Notes: generated by a model from the letters alone, not told the origin. Positions 23,986 through 34,897 are shown, numbered from the stretch's first letter. The stretch: 64,000 nucleotides of DNA from Macrotis lagotis (GCF_037893015.1 NC_133663.1:4353378-4417377); one strand, 5' to 3'. Made by a program: numbers and translations.

Positions 23986-25070
23986 CATTTTATTCTGGAG
24001 GGAGAATAGTTTGTCAATGTCCTTCTTAAAATGTCCCATGAAAAGTAAAAATAATGCCCCAGATGTGTTCTGCCCTAGGCAGGAAAGAATGGAGGAAGAA
24101 CTGAACTTCTGAGCTTTTGTTAACATAACCCTTGATTTTGTTTGACTGCTATGGCATGCCATTAACTTCTATGTGCCTCAAAACCCACTAAAATTCCTAG
24201 GTCTTTTCCCACAGAATTACAGAATTTCAGATTGGAAAGTGGCATTCAGTGTAATTATGTCTAACTTGATTCAGAATAGACCTTCTCCTGCCCCATTAAA
24301 TAAGATCCCATGAAATCTGCTTTTCCTCATTGTCTTTTATCATTACCCTATCTATCTACTCTGGCCAGCAGGGGGTTTCATTCCCTCTTTTCTGGCCCCC
24401 ATCCTTAGATTGTGGGCATCATCCATCTTTAATAATTCTCTTGACCCCTGCATGGATAAATGGCTATGGAATAATCTAGGTGAAAAAAGAATGGTACTTT
24501 CTTACCAGTTTTCTTTTGTGCAATTCTCTCCTGGCCTTTGTTTCTAAACATCCTTCATTATCATGGAAGACTGGATCAATCATGGCCTTTATTTTAGGTC
24601 TGTTGTGTGACTGTATGAAGGTAATTTACTGATAGCACAATAACTATCTTTAAAAATGAGTACAAAGAGGGTGTCCAAAGAAGGATCTTGAGACTGGCTC
24701 TGCTCCAGGCTTCCTCTGTGTTGACAAAAAGTATCTGGCTTTGGCACTTACTGAACATTAGCTTTTTGGCTCCACTCATCTGAACTTATAATGCTGAATG
24801 TGAGCATCACCTTATTGGGTGTGTGCTTTGTATATGGAAACAAACTTGTTCACAAATATGCCAATGGATTCCATAGGGAGAAGTCACTTTCTTAACAGAC
24901 TCCTCTAATAGCTCCTCTTAAGTCAAGAAAGAATCCATAACAATTAATGGATAGGTGAAGCTTCTCTTTCCCTTCTGGGAAGGCACTTGATAAGTGAAAC
25001 CATTTGTTTTTCTTTTGATAAAACATTTGAGTAGCAAAGAATATTAACATTTTAGCAGAAGGAGGGAAGA

Positions 25071-25074
<4 letters not shown>

Positions 25075-25134
<60 letters not shown>

Positions 25135-25215
25135 AAGAAGAAGAAGGAGGAGGAGGAGAAGGAGGAGACAGAGGGGAAGAGAGAAAAACAGAGAAAGAGA
25201 AAAGAAAGAAAATCT
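25075..25215. repeat. (GA)n microsatellite and GA-rich flank
   Basis: A 57-bp pure GA run (25,075-25,131), then AAG/GGA purine-rich DNA. Confidence 0.95.
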
Positions 25216-26244
25216 AAATGTCATTCCTTGCCCCAACATGCCTACACACACTTCAAAAATCATTGCAGAAAAATTAGAAAAGCAAGAAAATGGGGTCAAC
25301 TGAATCTAGGGAACTGAATCTAGGAATCTGGATCTAAGAAACAATTTAATCAGAGTATATACTTCCTCTTTACATTAAACTTGAACTTTTTTTCCTTTAG
25401 CCAAATATAATAACCAGCTATCTTTGTCTAGATATCTGAAGTTAAATATAACAGAGATGAAGGAAGGATGAGAAAGAATTTAGGAGTCACCAAAGAGAAG
25501 AGAATCCTGTGGAGTCACTTTCACCTTCTCAAAAGTCAACATTCCATCTTTAATAAGGAATCATAACCTGTGATGATAGATAATTAGCAAACTTGGAAGG
25601 AAAGGGCATAGAAGGGATTCAAGCCATAATCTAAAAGAAGATGAAAAAAGCTGATAGGAGACAAAGACCAAAGAATTTATTGTCATATTTATACCCAGAA
25701 GATTATATCCAGAAGGACATGAATGGAAGGAGGACTCATTATCATCAACCTAGAACAAGGGTGAAATTCAGCAAAGGGTTAACTTATCAGTAAAATAAAA
25801 CCTAGTAAGAAGTCATTTGTTTTACATATTTTCTTACTCGAAGATAATGTTTTTTTTTCTTTTAAGAGAAGAGCAGGTTAGCCATTCTGTCCTTGCTAAG
25901 CTGAGTCAGTATTGCTGCAGGATGGGACACATCCTCCACCAGCCACCATTCATGCTTAACTAGCAGTTTCCTCTGATTTCTGCAGTATCATGATGATAAG
26001 TATAGTGCCATTACACAGGGAGATGTCAGATGACTTACTGATCACAGGAACTTTCTTTAGTCAGTTAATTGACTGGATTTTTTTTCCTCAAGGAGTAGCT
26101 GGGGAATCATATAGTCATGGTCTAGTGGGGTTTGATTCTATGGTCAGGGAATATAAACCATAAAAGGTTCTTCTGGGTGTTTATTTCTATTACATCTAGG
26201 CATTAATAGCTTCCTCAGAGGAAAGGCAAGTGTAACTATCATAA

Positions 26245-26720
26245 ATTAAGCAAATACAAGTCAATCGGATCCAGCAGGATTGGTTCAAAATTTCAATTCA
26301 GGAAGGACAAGAGGGCAAAGGAGAAAGACCCCTGAAAGGAAAAAAAATGAGTTTTAGAGGATGACAAACTTGAAAGATGTCAAAAAATTAATGACAGGTG
26401 AAAAAAGATAAATATAAAAAAGGTGATATTGTCTATAGCTTCACTAATAGGCAGTGTGCAGGATGATGGAGCTGTGATAGTTCTATCGGCCTATGTACTG
26501 GTTAGACCACATCTGGAAAAAATGATGAGAAGTTGCAAAGTGGCAGATTTAGATTCCACATTAAAGAAAAATTTCCTAATAATAATAAGAGATATTCAAA
26601 AGTGATATAGGTTCCCCCTGGGAAGTGAATCTCCCCCCTCCTCCACTAGGGGATTGTTCATCCAATATTAGATGTCCACTTAATGAGAATATTTTTGAGA
26701 ATTATCAGCAACTCAGGTAA
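26245..26720 (+). mobile_element. L3/CR1-like LINE relic
   Basis: 'ctatgtactggttagaccacatctggaa' and 'gaaaaatttcctaataataataagagatattcaaaagtg' match the CR1/L3 3' landmarks ('ctggtgagaccacatctgga', 'aacttcctaacaattagagctgtccaaaagtgg'). Several internal parts are missing. Confidence 0.55.
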
Positions 26721-26767
26721 GACTTGGAATAGTTGAGGAAAAGTTGACCCCTTTGCATCTCTTAGAT

Positions 26768-26982
26768 CAGGGCCGAGGAACCTTTATGTTCTTCCAAAAG
26801 CCATTTGGATATTTATGACTTCATTTGTCTGCTATATTTGTTCAAATATTTAATTAATTCATCCCTCATAAGCTCCTAGATTTATTGAATTTCAAATCCA
26901 GTCTGCAGTTGCCATGGCAGCACCAGACCAAATGACTTCACAGGCCTTTTATATTGGGGGCTGGATATTCCCTGCTCCTAAA
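26768..26982 (+). mobile_element. hAT-like non-autonomous DNA transposon, copy 1
   Basis: Starts CAGGGCCGAGGAACCTTTAT and ends near 'tattccctgctccta', a decayed inverted-repeat pair ('caggggtggggaacc...ggttccccacccctg' type). The interior 'catttggatatttat...tgctatatttgttcaaatatttaattaattcatcc...cagcaccagaccaaatga' is shared with 31,243. Confidence 0.5.
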
Positions 26983-27149
26983 GGTGATGAAAATGTTGAG
27001 CTGCAGTGCTACTTTTCGGTTTAACTATAATCACTACCTCCATCCCCATGACTATTTATTAAAACCACCAACAACTTTGCTCAATTTAGTTATTTCTAAG
27101 CCCTATATTGAAGAAGTTTAGGAATTTGAATTATCTCAGTATACAATTT

Positions 27150-27240
27150 GAAAATCATTTATTATGTATCTACCTTGGGTCAAACATCATCTTAAGTGTT
27201 ATACTTAAAACAGTCCCTGCTCTCTAAGAGATTACATTTT
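27150..27240 (+). repeat. Dispersed 'cattTATTAAGCACC' family copy
   Basis: 'tcatttattatgtatctaccttgggtcaaacatcatcttaagtg...cagtccctgctctctaagaga'. Confidence 0.5.
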
Positions 27241-27934
27241 TCAGGAGTTGGAGTGGGCAGTGGACACCCTATGCCTAAATGAATGAAGATAAATATATCT
27301 GAATGAAACAATGATCTTGGAAGAAGAATGCTAAACTCAGAGAATCAAGGCAGACTCTTGAAAAAAATTCTACTTAGACTAATTCTTGGAAAGGGTTAAA
27401 GTTTCCAAAGAGCAGTAATGAGAAAAGAGACCAATGCAGGTCTGGAAAAAGCTTATATAAGAGAAGGGAGAAAGAAAATGGAATGTTAAATATAGGGGCA
27501 GCACATAGGCCAGATTGACTGGACCAAAGAATGACCAGAGGAAATGATTATGCTATTAGAAATTGGTGGTGCACCAAGGAGCCATTGCTTATAGTTTCTT
27601 TGGTTCAATCTAGATGTTGGATCAATTATTTCCATGTCCTTGTGCCTGTGTACATCCTTTCTTTTTGGTTGTATGGAAATAATCATCATCCCTCATTAAG
27701 AGCAGGTTTTTGGCCCCAGTTATGTGGCTAATTAGTTGGTTTTGACCCTTTACTTTCCCTAAGCAGCCACCACTGTCATTATGCAGATTGGGATCTGAGG
27801 ACAGATTCGGAAAATGGTTTTCACCAAACAAATCTATTGCTAATATCACCTTCCCCTGGCATTAGTCCAGCAACCTGAATTGCTATAGCTCTTTGGTGAA
27901 GGATGAGGTTTGCCTTCAACTTATCTAACAGTTA

Positions 27935-28040
27935 GATAATGGATATTTTAAGCATCTACTAAGTGGGTTGTATGATAAGAAAAGCAAAGAGTAGTCTTTG
28001 CTCTCAAGGAGTAGGAGTTCATAGCCTAAGGAAAGAGATA
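27935..28040 (+). repeat. Dispersed 'cattTATTAAGCACC' family copy
   Basis: 'atattttaagcatctactaagtggg...agtctttgctctcaaggagtaggagttc'. Confidence 0.45.
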
Positions 28041-28075
28041 ACATATGAACAATTACAAAAAATAAGATATATAAG

Positions 28076-28095
28076 ACATATATATATATATAATA

Positions 28096-28153
<58 letters not shown>
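28076..28153. repeat. (TA)n microsatellite
   Basis: TA runs over about 78 bp, with one TAATAAGA interruption. It is a likely length-variable and cruciform-prone site. Confidence 0.95.
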
Positions 28154-28156
<3 letters not shown>

Positions 28157-28359
28157 CTATGGTGTATGGAAAAGCACCAAGATTTAAGAGGGTTAAAAAG
28201 GCTTCTTTCCGAAAGTGGGATTCTTAACTGAAAGTTGCTACAGGCCAAACAATCTGGGAACACAGAGGAGTAGGCATTGGGGAAACCAGAGAAAATATTC
28301 AAACTTTTGAGATGAATTGCATGTGAGATCTGTTTCATCGATACTTGTATGGGTTCAGC

Positions 28360-28625
28360 TAAGTGATGTAGTAAACAGTGCACCAGCCCTGGAGTCAGGA
28401 GACCTGAGTTCAATTCTGGCACTCACTATCTGTGTGACCTTGGACAAGTCATTTAATCCTGATCGCCTCCTATTCAGACCCATCTGCAGTCATTCTGATT
28501 CATTCCTGGCCACTGGACCCAAATGGATCCAGAGGAAAAAGTTAGACAAATCCAATTCATGTGTATGTCATTATCTCATCTCCCTGATGTCATAGATTTC
28601 TTTGAGAATAAAGGACAAACATCAT
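28360..28625 (+). mobile_element. tRNA-derived SINE with second tail type
   Basis: Sense copy: head 'agctaagtgatgtagtaaacagtgc', body 'ccctggagtcaggagacctgagttcaa', middle 'ccactggacccaaatggatccagagg' and tail 'tttctttgagaataaaggacaaacatcatc'. Confidence 0.8.
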
Positions 28626-28689
28626 CACCCATATAGGTCATTTCCACTAATCTCTGTGGTAATTTGGGCAGTAGTATGTATTCATATGG

Positions 28690-28815
28690 TATAAGGTGGT
28701 GTGGCATAATGGAGAAAAGACTAGAATTGGGAGGGTCAGGAGACCTAGGTTTCTACCCTGATTCTGATACTTTCTAGTTGTAGAAACAACCTTTTGGAAT
28801 CTCCTTTCTCTTAAA
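28690..28815 (+). mobile_element. MIR-type SINE fragment
   Basis: 'ggtgtggcataatggagaaaagactagaattgggagggtcaggagacctaggtttctaccctgattctg' is the 5' half of a MIR-class element. Confidence 0.5.
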
Positions 28816-28999
28816 CACATGGAAACATGGCAGAATTCCTATTGTTCATGAGGTTTAAGGAAGCATCTCAGTTTAGACTGTAAAGCTTGGTTTGGATAGT
28901 GAGACAACCCTGCCTAGATAGGAGCTGTTCCTTTTCCATAGACATATCCTTTTCTGTCCCCAGGGTTTGAGGCAATGTGACTAGCTGAAAAAAAGGCCA

Positions 29000-30460
29000 C
29001 TTCTAGGTTTCATTAGTCAAACTGCCTATTTCAACTGGTCTTTACTTGAGGCCTAACCAGTGATAAAGCTGGCAGAGCTCATTGTTGATGGGCATTGTTC
29101 CAACTTCACAGATGGGTCTGGAAATTGTCAGATGACAGACCATGTAGAAATCTCTAATATATTCACCATGGACAAAGTTCTTAACGAGAAGTGTCAAAAT
29201 GTTTGTCAGTTCCAAGATCCACAGGTCCCTAACCAGCCCATCCACCATCACCCTACCTTAGTGCTCCCCTCTCAGAGATCCAGTCACCTTCCACTAGTTT
29301 GTTTTCCTAAGGGAGATACCACCAGTCACTCTAAGCTGTGTTCTCCTTTGTCTCCCCCTTGATCCCACCCTTCAACTTTGTGTCTACAGTTCCCCACACT
29401 TCAGGCCCTACATCTGCCATCCTCATCCCCAACCATTCGTCTTTGCCACTCTTCATCTTTAATTCCATTTCCTCACTCCCAGCTGAATCTGCCTCATAGC
29501 TATTTCCTTCTGCTTTGCCCTATGAGCTGTCCAGCCCAATATAGGTAAAAGTTATGTTTGTACAGAAGTTTCTTGTACTTGCTTCAGTAGAAAACACAAT
29601 AATATACAAAATAAAATCTTTGCCATTATTGCTCAAGGAAGATGATTCTTCTGCCTTTCCTATTCACTTGGAGATAGATATGTGATCAAAGAAACTTGAA
29701 CTAAGATTGAGTTGATGCTTTGTCTAGAGTATTTATTAAGTGTTATGAGTGGAATCTCAGTTTTCTACACAGTCTCTCTTATGGTGTCTCTCATACATCA
29801 CTCAGGATTTTGGTCCCAAGATATTTGTGTACCCAAGAAAACATCTGAAAATTGGGGCTTCCCTCCCAGCATAAAAATTTGAAAATAATTCTTCCTCTCA
29901 AAACAAGACATTGTTTTATACCTATGATTCAAAAATTCAATAGCCAATAAAATTTCCCTGTTTTAATGACTATAAACATACTGCTTTTGTTTCTCTAATA
30001 CAATTTATTTAAAAGAAAATAAATATCTCTATTTCACAAAGAGTTGCATTTATTGGCATTAGAATACATTTCTAGAAATAACATTGAAATTTCTTGTTGT
30101 TCCCATGAAAGTTTTGCCAGAAGTTGTTGGCTGCTCTGCCTACTCTTAGTGTCAGTTTTGAACAACGCTATGGGTCACATCATCATCCTTGAATACTAAA
30201 AGTAACTAAAAGCTGACTCACTTTATCCAGTAATCAGAAGACCTGGCTTCATTAATTTACCCTGCAAAGAAAGTCCCCAGTAACTACTAAAAATGACACA
30301 TTTATGAATCCTTAAACTCTTTAAAATCCTGGAAATAAATTGTCCCTCATAGTCTATAGGTATCAAAAACTCTGGAGTTTATCCAAAACTAGATTAAAAT
30401 GTTATTGGGAAATGTTTAACAAAAGAAACAAAAAATGTAATATATAGCATGGAGAATGAT
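29000..30460. other. No recognisable feature
   Basis: 29,180-29,520 is pyrimidine-rich and may be a very old L2 5' part, but no motif is readable. 29,540-30,460 is AT-rich and featureless to my eye. Confidence 0.4.
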
Positions 30461-30467
30461 GGGCAGC

Positions 30468-30700
30468 TAGGTAGTGCAGTGGATATAGAACCAGGTCTGG
30501 AATGAGAAAGACTCATCTTTGATCTTAGATGCTTACAAACTGGGTGATCCTAGGTGAGGCACTCAACCCTGTTTGCCTCAGTTTACTTATGTGTAAAATG
30601 AGCAGGAGAAGAAAATGGCAAACTATTCCAGAATCTCTGCCAAGAAAATTCCAAATGTGGTTCCAAAGAGTCAGACACAAGGAACAACAACAAAAATGTA
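30468..30700 (+). mobile_element. SINE with RTE-derived tail
   Basis: The tRNA-like head GGCAGCTAGGTAGTGCAGTGG is followed by 'gtttgcctcagtttacttatgtgtaaaatgagcaggagaagaaaatggcaaac' and then 'gccaagaaaattccaaatgtggttccaaagagtcagacac'. The end matches the 3' end of the RTE LINE at 4.8 kb, the presumed source of its reverse transcriptase. Confidence 0.8.
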
Positions 30701-30869
30701 TAATGTTAATTTATGACTTTCGAAGGCTTTTGTTGGAGTTCTCTCTCTGTGTGTATATGACTAGATATCTATTTCTATTCAAGTCTGACACTCCTGCTCC
30801 CCAAATACCAGTTGTAGCAAATACTGAAGAAAAGAAGAAACCACATCTTTTGTTCATTTTACATTAAGT

Positions 30870-30995
30870 TTAATCAATCCATTAATAATCAATAAATATT
30901 AATTAAGCACTCACCATGTGCCAGGCACTATATTAAACTGGGAAGACAGAAGAAAAAGATAGTGTCTACCCTTGATCAAGGAGCTTTCATTCAAA
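30870..30995 (+). repeat. Dispersed 'cattTATTAAGCACC' family copy
   Basis: 'ataaatattaattaagcactcaccatgtgccaggcactatattaaactgg' and 'cccttgatcaaggagctttcattc': a well-preserved copy. Confidence 0.65.
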
Positions 30996-31242
30996 TCCTC
31001 ATTCTTAGGAAACTTAAGGTCAATTTGCATAGATCCATCAATTTAGATTAGGAAAGAAACCAGCTCACTCAGCCCCCATATTTCATGGAACTGAAGTCCA
31101 GAGAGAAGTAACTGGACCAAGATAGCAATGCAAAGAGTAATTAGGGAGCTGGCATTTGATTCCAGGTACTTTTATTCCAAAAGCGGCCTTTTTTTCTACT
31201 GAATAAGATGGCTTCTGATGTAGAGATTACTATATTCTTTAG

Positions 31243-31415
31243 AGTGGTGGTGGGGAACCTTTATTCTGCCAAGATCATTTGGATGCTTGCAGCATCCTTC
31301 ATCTGCTATATTTGGTCAAACATTGGATTAATTGATCCCTAAAAAACTCTTAGATTTATTAAATTTGAGTTCTGCCTGCAGGTGACAGAGCAGCACCAGA
31401 CCAAATCTCTCCTCC
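31243..31415 (+). mobile_element. hAT-like DNA transposon, copy 2 (3' truncated)
   Basis: Begins 'gtggtggggaacctttattctgcc' and carries the same interior as 26,768 ('tctgctatatttggtcaaaca...agcaccagaccaaat'). The right end is lost near the SINE insertion. Confidence 0.5.
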
Positions 31416-31430
31416 CCGCCCCCCATTTTA

Positions 31431-31590
31431 TTTATTTACTTTTTGCAGGTTTATTTTTGCAAGGCAATGGGGTTAAGTGACTTGCCCAAGGCCACACAGC
31501 TAGGTCATTATGAAGTGTCTGAGGCCAGATTTGAACTCAGGTCCTCCTGACTCCAGGGCCAGTGCTCTATCCACTGCGCCACCTAGCCAC
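31431..31590 (-). mobile_element. WSINE-type SINE with exact target-site duplication
   Basis: Complete antisense copy: 'ttttgcaaggcaatggggttaagtgacttgcccaaggccacacagctagg' to 'tatccactgcgccacctagcca'. The 10-bp duplication CCCCATTTTA lies at 31,421-31,430 and 31,591-31,600. Confidence 0.9.
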
Positions 31591-31834
31591 CCCCATTTTA
31601 AAGAATAATTTGATTTTAATTTTCTCAGAAGATGGTTTAAAATGCATACAATAAATTGCTTTGGATTACAAAGGTAACTGATTCATATTTCAAATGCAAA
31701 TCAAGTTTGCTCTTTCTCTACCTTACAGCATCTCAATATGTTTGAAAATAAATCATCAAAATCCCCAGTAAACTGAAGTTGAAAATCAAGGGATGATTGA
31801 AGTGACCTTTGAGTTTTCTTTCATTTGCCACAGT

Positions 31835-31990
31835 GGGGAGACTACGAGATATGGAGTCAAAAGATTTGGTTTCTAATGCCGGCACCACTGCTTGACATCT
31901 GTGTGACCTTTGGTCAGTCACTTATTCTCTCTAGAATTTCTACTTTCCTAATCTCAAAAATTATTGAATTGAATTGGCTAATCCAACTGT
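31835..31990 (+). mobile_element. MIR-type SINE
   Basis: 'gagatatggagtcaaaagatttggtttctaatgcc...tctgtgtgacctttggtcagtcacttattctc' is the MIR core with an altered 3' end. Confidence 0.55.
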
Positions 31991-32019
31991 TTGAGTATCT
32001 CTGAGGTTGGGAAAGGCAG

Positions 32020-32255
32020 CAGCTAAAGGGCATAGTGAATAAAATGCATGAGATGGAGTCAGGAAGATCCAAGGCTGGTCTGAATCGCCCACTAGCTGTG
32101 CTCATCAGTCCAAGATTATGGGCATGTCACTTAAATTTGGAGGTTCAGTTTCTTTATCCATTAAATGGGGGGTGATAATAACCCTCCCTCCTAGAGTTGT
32201 AAAATGCATTGCAAACTTTAAATGTCTCTATAAGTACTAGCTAGTATTATAACAG
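32020..32255 (+). mobile_element. MIR/CORE-type SINE
   Basis: 'gagatggagtcaggaagatccaaggc...gggcatgtcacttaaatttggaggttcagtttctttatccattaaatgggg...gttgtaaaatgcattgcaaactttaaa' runs in sense orientation, nearly full length. Confidence 0.65.
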
Positions 32256-32417
32256 CCAAGCTTCTTTTCATCTCTAAATTCAGTGTAATTCAATTTAATT
32301 AACACCAAGTATCTACCATGTAGCAGGAGCTGGGCTAGGACCCAGTCAACTTACCACGAACATTTATGATAATGATGATGAGAAGAAAAAAGAGACAAAA
32401 AAGAAGATAACAACAAC

Positions 32418-32420
32418 GAC

Positions 32421-32467
<47 letters not shown>

Positions 32468-32470
32468 CGA
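32418..32470. repeat. (GAT)n microsatellite
   Basis: About 16 GAT units bordered by GAC/AAC units. Confidence 0.95.
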
Positions 32471-32997
32471 CGACAACAGTAATCTTGGAGTAGGGCACTG
32501 GGAAGAAACAAGGACATTTGCTTCAAATGAAGACTGCCCTTGTTGCTGCTTTCTATGTGCAGAGATCGCCTTCCTTCCCCACATCCCACCTCATGAAGGC
32601 AAGGCTATGAAATTGTCCTGGTCATAACAAATGCTTACTTGGCCTCATTCATCTTGATATCTTCTCTCTGAGATTATCGTCTGTCAATGCTGACCATGCC
32701 TTGCTTGTACATAGCCATTTGCATACTGTCTCCTCTGTTAGATGGGTAGAACACAGTGAGCACTTAGCAAATTCTCACTGCCTTGGCTTTGCACGTTGAG
32801 GATGGTATGGGAAACCTAGAAGGAGTCTAGTTGTCATCCCATCCAAGAAAGAATCTCTGGTAGTTACTTAGCGTTCAGTGTGAGGCTGCAGTTGGTTTGT
32901 CTCCCATCAGCTGGAACCTTCTATTGACTGGAAGTCCCCTGCTTCACCGTGCCAATGATGATTCACAGACATGGTAATGAACAGGAGGCTTGCCACC

Positions 32998-33217
32998 ACT
33001 CATCCTCCAGCACCCACTGTCCTGTCACCCTCATCCTCCAGCACCCACTGTCCTGTCACCCTCATCCTCCAGCACCCACTGTCCTGTCACCCTCATCCTC
33101 CAGCACCCACTGTCCTGTCACCCTCATCCTCCAGCACCCACTGTCCTGTCACCCTCATCCTCCAGCACCCACTGTCCTGTCACCCTCATCCTCCAGCACC
33201 CACTCTGCTCACAGGAC
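32998..33217. repeat. 31-bp minisatellite, seven copies
   Basis: A 31-bp unit (starting CATCCTCCAGCACCCACTGT) repeats with an exact 31-bp step at 33001, 33032, 33063, 33094, 33125, 33156 and 33187. The first six copies look identical and the last diverges after CACCCACT. The homogeneity implies recent expansion or gene conversion. It lies about 1.5 kb upstream of the FGF12-B promoter. Confidence 0.95.
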
Positions 33218-33220
33218 AGT
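33211..33220. repeat. Inverted copy of a minisatellite segment
   Basis: ACAGGACAGT is the exact reverse complement of ACTGTCCTGT inside every minisatellite unit. It directly follows the array, so a 10-bp stem with the last copies is possible. Confidence 0.6.
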
Positions 33221-33239
33221 TAAACATTGGGAGCATAAG

Positions 33240-33420
33240 ATCCTGGGGTTAGAGCTGGAGATTTTGGAGGACATCTAGGACACCCTTACATTTTATAGGA
33301 GAGAAAACTTTGGCCCAGGGAGGTAAGATGATTTGCCTAAGCTACGTATGGTAAATCAGAGGTAAGATCCGAACTAGGGCCTCTGCCTACAGATCTGGGT
33401 GGTTCTTCCCATCCTGGATG
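33240..33420 (-). mobile_element. Ancient MIR-like relic
   Basis: 'ttataggagagaaaactttggcccagggaggtaagatgatttgcctaagc...agatccgaactagggcctctgcc' follows an antisense MIR-class layout. Confidence 0.5.
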
Positions 33421-33454
33421 CTTCACGTATCTTAGTGGTCCGTGTGGTTTATCC

Positions 33455-33560
33455 AGTCCAATCCAACAGACATTTCTGAAGTGCCTGCTCTATGCCAGCC
33501 ATGGGGCTTGTCGTTGAAGATCGGAGAACAACCTGAACACAGCTCAGCCCCTGTCCTGAA
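33455..33560 (+). repeat. Dispersed 'cattTATTAAGCACC' family copy
   Basis: 'caacagacatttctgaagtgcctgctctatgccagccatggggcttg' and 'cccctgtcctgaaggga'. Confidence 0.5.
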
Positions 33561-33769
33561 GGGACTTAGATGTTAGGGGGGATATGTCGTGTAGCCTACT
33601 GCTCGCCCAAGTGGCCGTTCCTGCAGGAAGCCAATGCAGACTCGGGCTTTGCTGCCCTGCCCGATGCATCTCCTAAGGCAGGGCCCTACGCAGCGTAGGG
33701 CTAAGCGCGTGTCTGCGCCCCTTCAGCTGAGCGCAGCTTTGCCACAAGGCTCTCCTTCCCAGGTCAGTT

Positions 33770-34030
33770 CGTGCTTCCGTTGCACATGAGGCCTGCAGAT
33801 GAAAGGCGACTGGCAAAACACAGTTTTCTTTTCATTCTACTATTTCAAGAGGAGAGGAAAAAAGCAAGGAAACCGGGGGCTGTTTCCTTTCAAAATCTTG
33901 ACCTGTAAGTAATGCTTCAAAAGGTTTTGCCCAGGAAGGCCCGTGATTAATTATTGATTTTTCTTCTTTACCTGGGCAGGAAGCTTTAGGCAAGCAGGCA
34001 GCCGCCCCCTTCCCTCGCCAGCCTCCACAC
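33770..34030. other. Non-repeat sequence upstream of the promoter
   Basis: This stretch resembles no repeat family I recognise. It includes a TGATTAATTATTGATTTTTC stretch with homeodomain-type TAATTA cores. It could be a proximal conserved element of FGF12-B; this rests on position and composition only. Confidence 0.3.
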
Positions 34031-34543
34031 ACATCCCCTTGCTGTAAAACTTATTCGCCATGGGTTTCCTTCTCTGCCCCTGCCTCTGTTCCCATGGGGC
34101 GTGCTCACCCTACGGCCACGTCTCCAAGGGCCACCAGGCACATGGTGCGGCTCCTCCAGCTCCCGGCACCCCCCTTGCACCAGCACCGCTCCCCGGCGCC
34201 CTAGGGAGGCAGAGGGGGTGGGGAAGGGGGTGGGGAAGGGGAAGCCCAGGGCCCGCCTGAAGGCGGAAAAACGGGCCAAAGCCCGCAGCTAAGGTTTGCC
34301 ACCGCCTGGACTCGCCGAAACGCCCAGGTTTTCTTTCCCTCTTCGGGAGGAGACGCGGGATCCAGGGCAAGGAAGGAGGAGAGGAGGCATCGGGACCGAG
34401 CTCCGGGGGCACCGAGACAGTCGGGAGATAAAGGTGAGGGAGCGAGGGAGGCCGCTGCGGCGGGAGGCCCCGAGCGGCCGTGGCCTCCGCTCTGTGGCCG
34501 CAGCCCCGGGAGGTGCCCCCGTGCCATCCGGGGCGGTTCAGCG

Positions 34544-34596
34544 GGGCCCGGGCCCGGGCCCGGGCCCAGGCCCAGGCCCAGGCCCAGGCCCGGCCC
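34544..34596 (+). repeat. GGGCCC / AGGCCC hexanucleotide repeat
   Basis: About nine hexamer units: first GGGCCC units, then AGGCCC units. The tract lies within the CpG island about 140 bp upstream of the NRF1 site. The sequence is palindromic in part and could form hairpins or G-rich structures. Length variation between individuals is plausible. Confidence 0.8.
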
Positions 34597-34731
34597 GGCT
34601 CGCGGCGGAGAATCCGGCCCAGCGTTTCGTTTTCGCAGCGCTTCCCCGTGACCGAGCCCGGAGCGCGGCGCTTCTGGACCAGCCCCGGGCTTCTGGGGAG
34701 GGGGAGGAGGCAGGTGGGAGGGGGCCGCGGG

Positions 34732-34741
34732 GCGCATGCGC
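34732..34741. promoter_or_regulatory. NRF1-type palindrome
   Basis: The perfect palindrome GCGCATGCGC matches the core of the NRF1 binding site, a frequent element of TATA-less CpG-island promoters. It lies 9 bp upstream of an octamer motif and about 155 bp upstream of the first predicted splice donor, which is where a core promoter is expected. Binding is inferred. Confidence 0.6.
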
Positions 34742-34750
34742 GCCGCGCCT

Positions 34751-34758
34751 ATGCAAAT
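34751..34758 (+). promoter_or_regulatory. Octamer motif ATGCAAAT
   Basis: A perfect POU-factor octamer (ATGCAAAT, preceded by T) sits just downstream of the NRF1 palindrome. In an otherwise very GC-rich promoter, this AT-rich 8-mer is conspicuous. POU factors such as the BRN class are active in neurons, where FGF12 is expressed. The functional link is inferred. The site also carries an ATG that would act as an upstream start if transcription begins 5' of it. Confidence 0.5.
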
Positions 34759-34759
34759 C

Positions 34760-34897
34760 AGGAGGCAGCGGAGCCCAGCTGAGTGGGCTGCTCGGCCACT
34801 CCACCTGCGGCAGCACCCGCTCGGCGGACAGCTCCCGGCCCGGCGCCCGGCCCCGCGCTCCCCGCCCGGCTCGGCTCCGCGGCCGCCGGCCCCTCAG
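34760..34897 (+). other. FGF12: Probable 5' non-coding exon of FGF12-B (start approximate)
   Basis: The segment ends at a good donor (CTCAG, then GTAAAGGT, with GT at 34898). An acceptor follows 84 bp later. No ATG occurs between 34,760 and the donor, so it would be pure leader. The 5' end is not visible; I placed it just after the octamer. The alternative is that 34,760-35,281 is one unspliced leader exon, because an 84-bp intron is close to the lower size limit. Confidence 0.45.

Noticed and set aside
31431..31590. tRNA-like segments at the ends of SINEs
   Set aside because: They are degenerate tRNA-derived SINE heads followed by SINE bodies and target-site duplications, not tRNA genes.
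32949..33278. Three overlapping frames with a repeating PAPTVLSPSSSSTHC-type pattern; also considered as a CRISPR array
   Set aside because: All frames come from the 31-bp minisatellite. There are no unique spacers and the organism is a mammal.
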